Shown: positions 63,936 through 64,000 of the stretch, piece after piece
Layout of the letters: each line of letters opens with the position of its first letter
Numbering within the stretch: the first letter of the stretch is position 1
NCBI GenBank assembly: GCA_003508835.1
Contig: PUFA01000685.1
Location: forward strand, 1-64,000
DNA length: 64,000 nt
Direction of reading: 5' to 3'
Source: Eonycteris spelaea
Lineage: Eukaryota > Chordata > Mammalia > Chiroptera > Pteropodidae
The notes under the pieces: generated by a model
Seen by the model: the letters and a program-made list of their open reading frames with translations, nothing else
Databases searched by the model: none
What the model was told of the DNA's origin: nothing
Made by a program: the position numbers and the translations under genes

Positions 63936-64000
63936 GGCTGTCCACTGTTGCCACTGTTATTCAATATAACTTTGAGGGTCCTAGAGAGTGCAATCAGGCA

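Larger units (their letters stand above)
59800..64000 (+). mobile_element. Long decayed L1 LINE, runs off the right edge
   Basis: Starts with an L1-like 5' UTR (acatggtggagtgaaagac at about 59808) and continues through an ORF1-like region and ORF2. The wording matches older L1M-type elements as I recall them: ggagattgaaaccctcaaaa, tgcaggaaatactgaaagga, aacattctcaaattgatcac. Multiple stops and frameshifts break both ORFs, so it cannot move. The element seems close to full length on the 5' side; its 3' end lies beyond 64000. Confidence 0.85.

Noticed and set aside
1..64000. CRISPR-like or phage-like system suggested by regular repeats
   Set aside because: The repeats are kilobase-scale segmental duplications and mammalian microsatellites. 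There are no short direct repeats with unique spacers and no prokaryotic genes.

Overview
This is nuclear DNA from a placental mammal. It is a stretch of a class II olfactory receptor (OR) cluster, read as OR family 7 from signature blocks such as [33 protein letters not shown] and [12 protein letters not shown]. The mammal call also rests on old L1 LINE sequence, MLT1-like LTRs, MER5/MER20-like hAT fossils, a 5S rRNA pseudogene and long CA microsatellites. I see no Alu, B1/B2, BovB/Bov-tA, CAN-SINE or ERE-type SINE, so I do not name an order.

Layout: (1) 1-21780 holds three head-to-tail copies (U1-U3) of a ~7.5 kb unit. Each carries a non-coding first exon with a GTGAGT splice donor, an intron of ~3.9-4.7 kb with a CA microsatellite, and one intronless OR coding exon on the + strand. 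(2) 21781-23111 is the first 1.3 kb of a fourth unit (U4a). (3) 23112-33637 is block C1, a different ~10.5 kb segment with an OR and its first exon on the minus strand, loaded with old transposon remains. (4) 33638-34340 is a piece of L1 ORF2. (5) 34341-39102 is the rest of a unit (U4b), with its OR but without a first exon. (6) 39103-46756 is a full unit (U5). (7) 46757-48097 is another 1.3 kb unit start (U6a), broken at the same site as U4a. (8) 48098-58675 is block C2, the second copy of C1. (9) 58676-64000 is non-repeated DNA with a 5S pseudogene and a long, decayed + strand L1 that runs off the right edge. The two C blocks lie ~25 kb apart, so the array has a higher-order repeat on top of the 7.5 kb unit.

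Seven OR coding regions are present (five +, two -). As written, none is an uninterrupted ~310-codon gene. Most lesions are single-base or few-base indels, and neighbouring non-coding copies also differ more by indels than by substitutions. That pattern points to unpolished long-read sequence, so some + strand ORs may be intact in the animal. The two minus-strand ORs look like real pseudogenes, because they share lesions and altered motifs.

I found no new biochemical system. The points worth following are structural: a first-exon/promoter block shared by oppositely oriented OR paralogues, loss of that block from one OR, a chimeric unit, a sharp identity step inside the large duplication, a junction through an L1, and an intronic hairpin with a compensatory base change.
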